From positions 3,919,502-3,983,501 of the forward strand of contig JAJEKV010000074.1 of assembly GCA_021234155.1 (NCBI GenBank): a stretch of 64,000 nucleotides of DNA, given 5' to 3'. The DNA comes from Isoetes taiwanensis (lineage: Eukaryota; Streptophyta; Lycopodiopsida; Isoetales; Isoetaceae). A program made the translations under genes and the position numbers. The notes beneath the pieces are model-generated. The model was not told where the DNA came from and searched no databases. It worked only from the letters and a program-made list of their open reading frames with translations. Below are positions 25,990-37,400 of this stretch, piece by piece. The first letter of the stretch is position 1. Every line of letters starts with the position of its first letter.

Positions 25990-26224
25990 TTGCATGCCAT
26001 CGCTAATGTGAGTGCTATGAAATACCTCGAGTTGTGCCTCCTCCCATTTTCATTCTATTTTCTTGGCCATTTTCTTATTTTGTTGACCCTTAGATTTATA
26101 AAACTGGTGATTTAATGGTGTGGATTTAAGCCACTTCATATTTTGCTGAAGTAGAGGTGCGACGTGGATAGGCTAGAATTGCAAGAAAGGCTATGGGTCC
26201 GGTAGGGCTGGTGTGCTAAAAAAA
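25990..26224 (+). repeat. Interspersed repeat family T, copy 4
   Basis: This is the duplicate-copy-2 counterpart of copy 3, with the same 'ggataggctagaattgcaa' (26,165-26,183), the same 'ggtagggctggtgtgcta' and the A-run end. 'agggtttgagagacagag' lies ~350 bases upstream at about 25,811. Confidence 0.6.
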
Positions 26225-27351
26225 TCAACCATAAATAACCACAACAATAAAATTTGAATCTTATTTTCTAGTAACACTCTCTGTCAATATAATCTGAAAA
26301 TCTGAAGCTTCCGAACCAAGTATTGCCGTGAGATCCACTGAGCAGAGAACACTTTTGCCACCAACCTACCAAAACTCCAGATGCTAAGGAAAAGGCATCA
26401 AGTTGGGGCTTGAAAAAGCAGGAGTTTGGCTCGAGGATTTCTTCTGAACTTCTATATTTTTTGTTGAGCTTTTTTGGAAAAAAAAAAAAAAAAAAAAACT
26501 GGTAGGAAAACAGAGTTTATATGTAAATTCCTATGTATTGAAATCTAATATACAGGAAATTTGGCACATACTAACATACAACAGAAAATTTTCGGGCTAT
26601 ACCAAAAATATTTTCCGAACCCTAATGTCCAGGCCTTACATGGTTAATCTAGCATCCTAGCTATCCAAGTCGAGAAATTTTGACATGGAAAAGTTTTCCT
26701 GGAACTTTGCCGATCAAATATGTATGGTTTTTTGTATTTTTTTCGATAAAAATCTTGGTTTTCCGACATCTCTTTTCGCGAGCTTAAATTATACAAGGAA
26801 TATACTCGTTAGATTTTTAGAATTTGCTCCACATTGATGATTAGACACATAAGGGTTGTCCATATCAGCTTCCATTAGAAAACCTAGATAAATTTCAAGT
26901 TATAGCAATAAGGGCTTAACCAAGGACCTTACACGATATAATTAAGCCCTTATTGCCTAACATGAAGGAGCAAACACCTAACCATGGACCTTATTGACAT
27001 AATTAAACATTTATTACCCGACATAAAGGAGTAAAAACCTCATTTCCAGTACCACAAAGGTCAAATCCAAAAGACCTAAATAGACACTATGGTGATTCTG
27101 AAAAAGGGTAAAATCCCTCTTCTTTCTCCTCAATGGTTAGGTGCTTCTTACATTCACCCGTGGACCATTGGAGATTGCCATCTTCCACATTTATTTTCCG
27201 TATTCTTTCTCTAAGTAGATAACAACTAGCATCCAGAGGTTCCCTTTGTACATATTGTGACTACCCAACCATAAATTGATTGCTTTACCTGGCATGAATC
27301 TACTAGAAGCATAGCATGGTTTGCCTATTTCTTCGTTATGGCTTACAATTG

Positions 27352-27375
27352 TTCTTCTCTTGATCAAGAGAAGAA
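27352..27375. repeat. Perfect 24-base palindrome in the SINE head
   Basis: TTCTTCTCTTGA followed by its exact reverse complement TCAAGAGAAGAA gives a palindrome with no spacer. It lies in the 5' part of the SINE, upstream of the pol III boxes, and could form a hairpin in the RNA. Confidence 0.95.
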
Positions 27376-27430
27376 AGTACTGATCTGGCATACTTACCTT
27401 CAGATTCATTCTTTTGCATAGGCAGGTGGT

Positions 27431-27471
27431 TGTGCTCAGTTGGATCGGTTTGTCCACTGGGGTTATAATCC
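27431..27471 (+). promoter_or_regulatory. Internal pol III promoter (A and B boxes) of the SINE
   Basis: The A-box TGTGCTCAGTTGG resembles the D-arm of many tRNAs (TAGCTCAGTTGG). The B-box GGTTATAATCC differs from GGTTCGAATCC at two positions. The distance between them (17 bases from end to start) is short but possible. Whether it is active cannot be judged from sequence. Confidence 0.7.
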
Positions 27472-28328
27472 TGTCTTTGCATTTATGTTGCTCTGGTTTC
27501 TAGTTGGTGAATAAAGCTTGACGTCCTTCAAAAAAAAAAAAAAAAAATTTCTTCGTAAATGATTTATTGCAACAAATGAATGCTCCAACTTCGTCAATAT
27601 GTTTTTGCTCAATTTACCTTTTAATTTTTGTATTCTTTTTGTTTCATTGTCATGATTGATATTGATAAGTTATTATTACCCTCACTCACATGATATCAGA
27701 TGACGCGCCTTCTATATTAAGATGTATAAAAACTCATAGATACATGTCGATTTCGACATCATCCACATCCTAGTTGTACATATGCTAAAGTGATTCGTAG
27801 TTATCAAGAGAGTTGTTTGATGATGACTCAGGGTCAAGTGGCCCGTTCTAACTCTGATGGTTTAATATTTGTCTTGGTGATATTAGCTTGCAGTTTGGGA
27901 GTGACGTTCTCGATGTACGTCGTTTGCCAAATGTTTTGGGCTGTCCATGAAGCATCCAGGTCAGCATGGAGTTGCAGATCTAGTTGATCTCTTATATCTG
28001 CATAAATTTACATAGTGGAACTTGCAAACTATATCAATTTGCATTTTTCTCTTGACTTAGCATTCTCTTATCAATGCACGCGGGGTTTCAATAGGCAGTC
28101 ACATTTTTTGTCATAGCTTGAGAACCAGATCTCAATTTTCAATGATCTTAGGCTCTTGGAAAGCTTATTCTGAGAGCTTTCTAGACATATCAGGTTTGGC
28201 TTGATTTGACGTTATACTCATAAAGTAACAGGCAGTTTTTCGGACGACTGCAATTTTTTTTTAATTTTGAAGGGCACTTTGAAGGGCGCTTTGAAGGGCA
28301 CTTAAGTTAGTGTTCCAGGGAGTTTGAT

Positions 28329-28490
28329 ATGCCTCCCAAGGCATAGAAGGGGGATCGGGGATCAAGTGATATGATGGAATATGAAGGGGATTCCGCTCAT
28401 TTGATAGTATTGATCCAGGAATTAAAAACAGAAGTCCTCGGCTTGAGGGGTGAGGTATTTTGCCCCGCCTGGGATGGGCTAATCAATTGC
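28329..28490 (+). pseudogene. ORF1-like start in duplicate copy 2, broken
   Basis: It is the counterpart of 16,260-16,421. The frame opens 'MPPKA' and meets TAG at 28,344-28,346, where copy 1 reads AAG. The downstream part still reads 'MMEYEGDSAHLIVLIQELKT' with a small indel. The stop shows that this copy cannot make the peptide. Confidence 0.45.
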
Positions 28491-28859
28491 CGCCCACACC
28501 ATGGATCCCAGATCCCCCTCGTTGATTAGTGTTGTGCAGCTCCCTAGCCCGATGCCACACCCGGTGTTCTCGACCTGGCGATGATCGGATCCTCCCAAAG
28601 AATTTCCTGGGCGGTTATTTGACCACCGATGCAGGAACCCGGTTCTACCAGGGAAGGCCTAACCTATCTCGTGGGCTGCGGAGGGCTGTAATCGTCACGC
28701 CAAATCGAGCTCTATTACCAAGTCTCAATCCAAACATGGATTTATAGCTACAGAATCGTCTCTTTTTCAAGAACCCAATTCCGACTGATCCGTGGCTAAT
28801 TCGTCCTCCAGGTTTTATAGCTTCACTACTGAAGCTATCCTCAATTCCTCTCAGCCAAA

Positions 28860-29760
28860 TCTGACCCACCTTTTGAATGCCCGAAGAGAGCAAATATTGC
28901 TGGACATCATTAGCATAGATCAACTCTCTGGTGATCTGGTGTAGAAGTTGAGCTCCATTGCCGCCATTGTCTGTAAGCCATCTCTCCAACTGATCAATGT
29001 ACATGCCAAATAGTATGGGGGGGTGAGGGCATCCCCAGTGGACATCGATGCTGCCTCGAATGTTTGGCCCGCTAGTCGCAGTCCGACTGAGCATATCTCA
29101 TATAATCTATACACCGGGTTCTGCAATTTTGCAGGAACTCCGACTGTTGCAATCTTGTCCACAGCTTTTCCTGAGGCACAGTGTCAAAAGCCTTGGCAAA
29201 GTCTATGAAGCAACAATACATATCTTGTCAATAGTTCCTGTTGTCCTCAACCACCAGAGTCTTCTACGTGAAGATGTGATCAATGGTTGAGTGCCTCGGC
29301 CTGAGTCATATCTGCATGAGTACCCGTGCTTCTGCTACCTTTGTCCATCTTGTCATCTACTGCTCGAGGATCTCGACGAGGAGCTTTGCAAACATTCAGC
29401 TGATCATGATGGTCCGATAATTGGCCGGACAATGTGGATCTCCTGCAATGTAGATTGGGACAACCATACTAGTGGTCCATTACAGGGAGAAACCTTCTTG
29501 CAATGCCTTGTTGAACATGGCAGTTAGTACCAGTGCCATGGATGGTCCTGCCCACTTGAGTAACTCTGCATGTATGCCATTGAGGTCTTGCGCTTTTCCA
29601 TTGGCTAGATGCTGCAGCCCCTGTGCTACCTCCGCCTCTGTGATTTCTAGCACCGGGCCTTGCTGAGGGGGTAATGCTTCCTGTGCACCCTCAGGATTGT
29701 AGAGTTGTTGTAGGTATTGCCCCCACTGCTCGGGGGTGATGTTTCATGTAGATGGCACTG
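28860..29760 (-). pseudogene. LINE-B reverse transcriptase
   Basis: Visible in minus-strand order are 'EAEVAQGLQHLANGKAQDLN' with 'GIHAELLKWAGPSMALVL' (about 29,500-29,660), 'CFIDFAKAFDTVPQEKL' (motif A, about 29,170-29,220), 'GCPHPPILFGMYIDQLERWL' (motif B, about 28,970-29,030) and 'LIYANDVQQYL' (motif C, about 28,890-28,925). Motif C should read Y-A-D-D; here the first Asp is Asn. The frame is broken at several places. In a working element this enzyme copies the RNA at the nicked target. Confidence 0.85.
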
Positions 29761-29899
29761 GCCTTCTAATCACTCTTCGCCAGAAGGTCCTGGGATGATA
29801 TTCCAGGAGGAAGAAGATTCATGTTGATGGACCGTAATGTACCTGGCCTTTCTAGTCTTAAGGGAAGTGCGGTATTGCCTGACCGCGTTCGGGCGTAGA

Positions 29900-31232
29900 G
29901 CAGGGTCTATGACTTGGCGGACGGAGCATTTGCGTTCCTTGTACTCTGCATCAAACCATTGGTTATGTGGGCGCTGAGATTCGTGGGGGGGGGGCGGCTT
30001 CTCCCAAAAACATCTTTCTGCAATAGCCCTGAGGATGTCAATGAGCCTGCCTGCCTGTTGCTCCCAAGTAGAGCATGTGGAATGCTTGCCAGATCCTCCA
30101 TGAGCATCTGAGAGTAAGTATGAGCATGCTCATAGTCCAATCGAAGCTGGAGCATGTGAGGAGATGTTGTGCAGGTGGTTGGAGCAACCTGCCAAGCCAG
30201 TTGCAAGTAGAGTGGCAGGTGGTCTGAGTCCACCTCCTCCCCCCTATCGTCCATTCCCACTCAGAAGTGCTTGACAATATGCATGTCTTGCTTTCGGCCT
30301 GTCGTAGTCCACCACCTTTGGACTCGTCTCCCGGGTTCTCACGCCTCTGAGTGTCTTTGGCGGGAGAGAGGATGGCTACTGTGCTAGTTCATTGCAGATC
30401 ACCAGACCAAAGATATTACAAAACAACAACAGCTGCCTCCCATAGCACGAGACCTTAATGTCAGCTGATGCATGTGGCCAAGCTCTTTTTGAAGGGCTCA
30501 GTTGCAACACATCATCTGCCAAAGCGTTGAATCTCATGGGCTATTCTGTGTCAGTACGTGCGTTGAAGTCTCCCACGAACATGACACTATCCCACTGCTT
30601 GTGCTGATGTATGTCATTGTATAGATCGACATATAGGGCTCCAACCTATCCACATCCGAGTGGGTGTGATAGAAGTTGCTTTCGACATGTGAGAAGTAGC
30701 AAGCCGCCACAAAGAGAGGGCTACCACTGTAGTTCTGCACGTGCATCTACAGGTACTTGTTATGTTGTGCCAAGGCAGTCCAGTAGTAGCAGGCGACCCC
30801 TCCGTATCCCCGCTTTCTTGTGCATTCATTGAAGACAGAGTAGCGCTGGTATCCTGGCAAGTCGGGTAGCCTATGTCCAGCACGCTCCCATGTTTCTATG
30901 AGGAAGATGAGGTCCATATCTGCGGCAACTGAGTTGAGAATGTCTCCCTTTTGCCATGGGAAGCCTCACCAATTTCAGGAGGCCATGTGCATGCACAATC
31001 TATTTCTTTGCCAGGGGCTGCGGTATGGGTTTGGTGGCGACATAAGGGATGGTAATAGAGGTTCGAGAGTGAAGGGCCATGAGGGTTGAGATGCCTGCAT
31101 CGGCGTTTGGTGGGGAAAGATCGCATCCTTCCCACGACCAGCCCATTGCTCCTTTCTATTTCGGCGTATATGCATCCTTGATCGTGAAGGTGACCACCGT
31201 GGGTGGTCGTAGCCCTGGCTCCATGGCGGCTC
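29900..31232 (-). pseudogene. LINE-B endonuclease and linker remnants
   Basis: The endonuclease signature 'FVGDFNAR' is readable at about 30,545-30,590 on the minus strand, and 'SDHLPLYLQL' (the SDH signature) at about 30,185-30,225. Upstream to 31,232 the frame is rich in stops. The linker to the RT (29,900-30,180) contains 'MLQLRLDYEHAHTYSQML'. The domain is present but decayed. Confidence 0.7.
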
Positions 31233-32816
31233 TGTGGCAGCTCCTTGGCTTTATATCGACATGACCGCATTATACATCGAAGGACCTTCCCCATCCAGCG
31301 GCACCCGTCGATATGGGCCCTCTGTCCTAAACTTCGATGCGGGGTCGGGCGATGAGTAGACACAGAGGTGTCATTAAAGATCCCGTCCTCTATGGGGTCC
31401 CTATGTCGTGAAGCAAAATATACAACATAAGCACTAGCAACAATAACAACGGACTACCTCGAAGGGTAGTGATAATCCATCTAACCATGTCATCAAATAC
31501 AACAATACAATGAATGCTTCAAATACATCAAATAGAGGCTCCTACCCGTGGCTGGGGACTCAAGGGGAGTCGCCCGGCCTGGGGGCCTCCGGATAGAACT
31601 TTGAGGCCGGAGTTATGGCAATGACTTGGGCTGGCAATAGACAATGGCTAGGGTTGACCACTCCATCCGCCCCCCGTGCATACTTTTGCGGATAGGCTAA
31701 ATCCGAGCTCGGCGTGATTGTAACTTTGCCGGAGCGTAATCCCATGGTATCACCTAACGAGACTACTCAGGGTTGCATCTCCCCGGTCCGGATGAGGTAG
31801 GAAGGGTTGCATCTCCCCTCCGGAGTGCGGTGGCTCCATGGTGACTAGAGGATCGTGGCGACACACGTCCATACCCGTTGCAACTCCCCAAAACAAGAGC
31901 CAGCGGAGCACTTGCAACTCTTGAGAGTGAGGATGACACCATTGACCCGGGAAGTGTCCGGACCCATACCCGGCCCCGCGAAGTGACCAGACTATGAGTC
32001 TAGCCAGCTATGGGACCCCGGTAGCGCTTCCGGCGGGGTCCTCCCTCCCACTTTGCGACCCCGTTGTGTGGTGCCGGTCACTCCATAGCCTCGTGAGCTT
32101 GGTGGGCTCTATGCACGAGTCGCATAATAATAATGGGAACTAATGGGTCTAAACTAGGAGCATCATCTAAATAATGGCTACTAGGTCTCTACCCCTTCCC
32201 AATACACAAGAGGTGCAAATATAAGATCAACCAACATCATATCAACATAATCTTGATAATAAAGAGAATAACAACTAATCCCTAATCACATACATCTAAC
32301 TTATAGTTAGGGTTCATTGATTAGGGTTCATTGTTCGAGGACAATAGGTTCTAGAATGGCTCTACTACAATACTGAATCTATCTGAAATACCTGCCTCTG
32401 ACGTGCTATCGCTAACTCCCCTGGTTCTCCATCTCTAGCAAGTAGTTGGAGAAGATGATCCTCCTCTGGCTTCACCTTTAATTTTGTCGAAGGCGGTCTT
32501 GATCCGGAGCTTTGATCATGGCCCGGGTCTGAGGGGTTGGTGGAGCCAAAAGTGGCTAGGGTTTAGGGTTTAGCCTTTTTATATGTTAGGGTTCACATGA
32601 GGCCACTTGGCTCCAATAGGCGGCGTCCATGTGGCGGGTCACCTATAGAGTGAAGCCACGTGGAAATGGGTCACCTTCTAAGGTTGGCCAAGTTATGTAA
32701 ATAACTTGGCCATGCCCCCACACTTGGTGCATACAAGTCTACTAATGTAGATTTGCATAGTGGCGTGGGCCTAGGATATACATATTTTTATATCGTATAT
32801 TCTGGGGAGCGTCATT
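31233..32816 (-). repeat. 3' LTR of the Ty3 element
   Basis: It aligns along its length with the LTR at 41,197-42,776. Its outer end is worn ('tgtggcagctccttgg' where the other has 'tgtgacgctcttgcg') and its inner end reads 'gcgtcatt' where the other has 'acgtcaca'. AT-rich blocks (for example 31,465-31,540 and 32,165-32,330) are identical or nearly so, whereas CG-rich blocks differ by many short indels. The TATA-like CATATAAAAAG (minus strand, about 32,574-32,584) is kept. Confidence 0.9.
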
Positions 32817-32823
32817 CTCCCCT
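32817..32823 (-). promoter_or_regulatory. Polypurine tract next to the 3' LTR
   Basis: On the minus strand AGGGGAG directly precedes the LTR border, the position where plus-strand DNA synthesis starts in LTR elements. It is short but correctly placed. Confidence 0.55.
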
Positions 32824-33409
32824 AGGATAATCTTTGTCCCTCATTACATAAGGTGAAACGAAATTTGCACAATATAAAAGAAGAATATGCATATTAACAC
32901 TTAGAATTTTATCACAACCATAACTTCCGGTGTTAATTACCTAAATATGAGTGTGAAGCTATATTCATTTTCTTATACAATTTATATAGTTTCAGTGATT
33001 TTTACATTGTGATAACTTGAAACATCCTTGAGGAGTTTTATAACTAAGACAAAATGTTATAAGCTCATATTCTTGGTGTGATGTACTCCCTCCTTACGGT
33101 CCCTTTCCTCTATTGGCCAACAGGAGCATATCACGTTAGATTAATTAGTAATTTGTGGTTTTAAGGGTCCACCCCCTATTTAATTTACATTACATTATAC
33201 TACATGCATGTGACATGCCTATTATGCCTACATGTCTAATGCCTACACCTTTTTTCAGCTCTGGCATAGGAGGTGGCTTATCCCCAAGCCATAGACTGTA
33301 GGTGGTTCCCTATCCATGATCCCTATTCTAGGACTCATGCATGCACACTTAACCTATAGGCATGATATCATTGCATAGGGAACATTAAGGATGATCCCAT
33401 CATCGCCCA

Positions 33410-33665
33410 TGCTCTCATGCATCATAACCTATATATATCTTAGCTCTTAAAAGTGATTGCATGCACTCTTTGATTTGTCTCGGCCAAATCTTTATTGAGT
33501 GGATGCACTCACCTTCCCGAATCGTTGCCGACGATGTCGCTGACGAGTTGGCCTTTGCATTGCTCCATAAACTGTGGGTACTATTTTTTTCGAGATCAGA
33601 TTTAAGTACCCTTGTCGCGTCTTCCACTTGCAAGTGTGTCCACTTGACTGGATATTAGAGGACTG
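33410..33665 (-). pseudogene. Chromodomain-like C-terminal end of pol
   Basis: On the minus strand 'YPVKWTHLQVEDATRVLKSD' is read at the end of pol. It resembles the 'YLVKWKG..xEDATWE' core of retroelement chromodomains, which steer integration to certain chromatin. A stop precedes it and the last part is low-complexity. The call rests on one short motif. Confidence 0.5.
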
Positions 33666-34149
33666 AGATCTTTTGTTTTCTTATATGCTTTATTGAGAAG
33701 AGCTTTTGAACAATCTCAAGTTGTTCTTCGGTTATTTCCAACAAAGTTGGTGTCTCCAATATCTCCTCTAGGTTGGGAGTATGCTTTCCAGCAGCTTATA
33801 TGGAAGACTTTATGAATTTTCAAGTGTGCGGGGAGATCCAACTTATCAGATTGGTTACCTATTCTTTGAATGATTTTGAATGGTCCCGCCCACCATGAAG
33901 AAAGTTCTTAAATTGCCGATGCAGAGCTTAGCGTGTTTGACTTTTATTTTGAGTCAAATATTATCCCCTATTTGGAATTCTCTTTTGGTTCTGTATTTAT
34001 CGGCTATGCTCTTTTGTCGACTTCTTGCTGCCATGAGATGGCCTTGAACTTCTCCCACTACTTGTTGCATATCAGTCAACATTTATTGAGAAACTTATAT
34101 CTTGGACACTCGGTTATGCCAAGTGTCTGGTGTTAAGCATTGATAACCA

Positions 34150-34560
34150 TAATTTATCATAAAGGGAGACATTTGCGAGGGTTCTTGCTTGGTACTATTA
34201 TATGAAAACTCTACCAAGTAAAAATAGTCTCCCCACTTTGACTTATTTCATACATAGTTCTCAATATGTCTTCCGTTATCCGACTTGTACGTTCAGTCTG
34301 CCCATCTGTTTGGGGGTGATATGCTGTACTCATGGATAACTTTGTTTGAATCATATTGAAGAAGTTCTTCCAAAAGGCACTTATAAACTCAGGGTCTCTA
34401 TTGGAGATGATTTTCCTTCCCATCCCATGCAATCTGAATATTTCCTTTACGAAAAAGCAAGGCGGTGTCTAAAGCCATATCTGTGGTTTGACATGGCAAA
34501 AAGTGCGCCATCTTTGATAGTTTGTTGATCACTACCATTAAGGCATCATGGCCCCTTGCT
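34150..34560 (-). pseudogene. Ty3 integrase core
   Basis: The open piece 34,211-34,432 reads 'HGMGRKIISNRDPEFISAFW' and 'TAYHPQTDGQTERTSRITED', the central Asp region and the Glu of the DDE integrase core. Upstream in another frame is 'RHRLAFS', where the first Asp region would lie. In a working element this enzyme inserts the cDNA. Frameshifts separate the pieces. Confidence 0.85.
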
Positions 34561-35199
34561 GTTTTTGGGAGCCTAATTCCATTTGGCTTTTGGAACCTCC
34601 AAAGGTTCTAGGGTTCCTGGGATTCAGAGTTGCTTTGCTTTTGTTTGTTGAAATAACTGACATTGCCGAATGTAGTTGGCGGTGTCTTTCTTCATGCCAG
34701 GCCAAAAGTAACTACTCCTTATCTTGAAGTAAGTTTTCATGAATCCCTTGGAGCCGGCTATTGGGCTATTACAAGTATCATGGAGAATCAATTTCATTAC
34801 TACTGATTACTCTGGAATGCAAGGTTGTCTTTATGATATAAACATTTGCCTTCCTTTTATATCTTTTGTAGGCTTCTCTTTCTTTATCTGTCCTTGCTTC
34901 CTTGCAAAGGCTAACCTATACTTCTTTGAATTCCCTGCTTGAGGGTAAAACTTCCTCAATCGTTTTGCTGAACTCACTGGACAATGTGGAGATGGCATTG
35001 CAATGCACTCAAGTTTCCATGGTCACCGAGAGAGTGTGTCAGCAACCACATTTAATTTACCTGACTTATAGACTACCTCGAAGTCATATTCTTCGAGGAA
35101 TTCCATCTCGCATCTTTGCCTCAAATTGCGGAATGGTTGCATGAAAATGTATTGGAGGCTTGAACATTCTCTAGCCAGTGTGCTACCAAATCCTTTAGT

Positions 35200-36020
35200 T
35201 TCTTAATCTGAGTCATGTCCGACAAAGGGGATGCCCACTTAGCAAAATCTTTTACAAATTTCCGGTAGTAGCCTACTAATTCAAGAAAACTTCTCACTTC
35301 AGAGACATTCTTCTTTGCTGGCCAATCTACTATTGCTTCAATTTGTATTGGATCAGTGGAGGTTCCCTCGGTGTGACCACATGCCCCAAGTATTCCACTC
35401 TACTTGCTGCGAAGTGACACTTTGAGAGTTTTGTGTATAAATAATGATGCTTTAGCTTTTCTAAAACTCTCCTTAAATGTTCCAAATGTTCTTCCATGGA
35501 CTTGCTATAGATTAGAATTTCATCGAAAAATATGATGACAAACTCGTCCAAAAGTCTCTGAACATCTCATTCATTAAGCACATAAATGTAGTTGGGGCAT
35601 TTGATAGACCCAAAGGGCTTGATTATGAACTCCTGGTGTCTATACCACATTCTGAAAGCAGTATATCCTCCTCCTTAATTCTTATTTGATGGTAGCCAGA
35701 CCTTAAATCAATTTTATAGAAGAATTTTGCTCCTTGGAGCTGGTCCATTAGATCATCTGCTCTTGGCAACGCGTCTTTGTTCTTTATCATTTGCTTGTTG
35801 CATTGACGATAATCAATGGACATCCTCAGACTTCTGTCTTTCTTCTTCACAAGGAGGATGGGTGCCCCAAAGCATGATAACTCAATGAACCCAAGCTCTA
35901 ATAATTCTTGCAGTTGCTTCTTGAGCTCGGCTAGCTCTAGGGTGCTCATCCTATAGGGAGCTTTGCTAGTTGATTTTGCATCTGGCACAAGAGTGATTTC
36001 GCACTCAATGCCTCTATAGG
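35200..36020 (-). pseudogene. Ty3 reverse transcriptase (with RNase H start)
   Basis: Two open pieces lie in order. 35,623-35,988 has '[20 protein letters not shown]', '[20 protein letters not shown]' and '[17 protein letters not shown]'. 35,330-35,551 has 'DEFVIIFFDEILIYSKS', 'HLEHLRRVLEKLKHHYLYTK' and 'YLGHVVT'. These are the classic Ty3 RT blocks. The catalytic motif should be F-x-D-D; it reads F-F-D-E, so the second Asp is lost. 'GYYRKFVKDFA' at about 35,250 leads towards RNase H, which is decayed. Confidence 0.9.
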
Positions 36021-37400
36021 GCGTTAGCTCTCAAATTTCATCCCGTAATAGGTCATGGAACTCTTTAATTAACTTGGCATCCTCCTTTTTATTCTTTTGG
36101 TCTGGGTCGACGACTTCAAGGTTAGGGATATATTCAATCCCATCCTTAATGATGCATTTATGACATGCACTGCATTATTGAGGCAAATTTCTTACCTTGA
36201 CTACCCAAGTTCTGCGAGGGTGTCATGAAGTTTCTAGCTGCAAACTTTGATCACAAATATCTGTTATACAATGTGGCTACTGTGGTACTGTTGTTGTCTT
36301 TATTTTTCTTAACTCGTAGAAGAAATTATAGTGAAAACACTTATATTCATGATACATGTTTGATCTCAAAGTCTTAGTTCAAAAACATAATTTAAGGTGT
36401 ATCTAAACTTTATAGGTCCATTGCGGATCTAATGCTGACGTCAATGTTTGAGTTTGAAGTCGTGGCCGACGTTTTGTAGCATGTTCCATTTCGAGCATCA
36501 TTCCAGTGCTGGAACTACTTTTTCCCGTGCCAAGTCCTATATCCTGCAGCCATTACTGCTAAGGGTGCATCTCGAAGGTGTCCTCGAGCTAAATGAAGGT
36601 AATGCAAGGGCATAGATCTCCTAATTAGGATTACATGGTCGATGTTCTCGCAAAGTTTGGAATGACTCCCAAAGCTAGGGACATACTGATAGCAAGTAAA
36701 TTGCCTGCTCCCATGTGGTTAATTTGTTTTTTTTTTGAAAAAAATTACTATTTGACCTTGAGTGAGCAAAGAAAGATAGTAGCGTGAAGCTTTTCCCATC
36801 TTGACTGGGAATTCTGACCCTTTCCTTATGGCTGCTTGACTGTATATTTCTATCACCATTAGGTCGTCATGATCCCTCGTCATCGAGATGATGCTATCAA
36901 GGTTAATATGGCTTCGCCCTTAGGGTTCGCCCCATGGTGGCGTGGCTTGTTTGGGTTTTGCCGTACTCCCACTCTTATACAATCTTGCTCGAATTGCACG
37001 AAACTCCTCTTCGTCTAGAAGATCTTGATGATGCATCCGATGCTCAATAAAATCATGTGTTTGTCTGTCCATGATGTTATGTGTTGTATATGTCTCTTTC
37101 GGCTATGTCCCTTGGAAGATCTTGCTCTGAATAGTCGATGAAGTCATCTTTATAAGTATCAATGATCATAGGTAGGAGTTCATCCATGTGAAGACCTTAA
37201 TCAATGCAGTATGGTAGGTGTAAGATATCATCTGCAAAAAGGTATTCTTTCCCTTCAATAATAATTGGTGTACAAGATGTGATTTCAGCTGGATTGCTGT
37301 TGCTTTTCTTGGGAAGTCCTCTATGTCTCGATGTACTTCTCTATTTTCTTGGCTAATTTGGGTTCTCATGGACTTCATCCTCATAGTCATGTTCCCCTTC

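Larger units (their letters stand above)
27337..27547 (+). mobile_element. tRNA-derived SINE with poly(A) tail and target duplications
   Basis: The 211-base insertion is absent from duplicate copy 1, which reads straight through 'cctatttcttcgtaaatg' near 15,520-15,540. It is flanked by perfect 9-base repeats 'tttcttcgt' (27,328-27,336 and 27,548-27,556) and ends in 18 A (27,530-27,547). Inside are an A-box-like TGTGCTCAGTTGG (27,431-27,443) and a B-box-like GGTTATAATCC (27,461-27,471) with tRNA-like spacing. Together these define a retroposed pol III unit. Unusually, ~85 bases precede the tRNA-like part, including a perfect 24-base palindrome. Confidence 0.9.
24003..28906 (+). repeat. 4.9-kb duplicated segment, copy 2
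   Basis: It is collinear with 11,966-16,842. It starts directly after the LINE-A RT stop and ends inside the LINE-B reverse transcriptase. Relative to copy 1 it has extra blocks at about 24,505-24,712 and 24,812-25,580 and a 211-bp SINE (27,337-27,547), and it lacks the 1.2-kb block of copy 1. The shared blocks differ by scattered substitutions and short indels, so the duplication is not recent. Confidence 0.85.
28860..31232 (-). mobile_element. LINE-B, 3' part (endonuclease + RT), minus strand
   Basis: Read from 31,232 down to 28,860, the frame pieces give an endonuclease then a reverse transcriptase, closely related in motif wording to LINE-A ('FIDFAKAFDTV' in both). Many frameshifts and stops are present. 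At 31,232 the element is cut by the Ty3 retrotransposon and resumes at 42,777. The target bases GGCTC (31,228-31,232) and GGCTT (42,777-42,781) flank the insertion. Confidence 0.85.

Noticed and set aside
29984-29997. G/C homopolymer as a regulatory quadruplex
   Set aside because: A single G-run inside decayed LINE-B coding sequence; no further G-runs at the required spacing.
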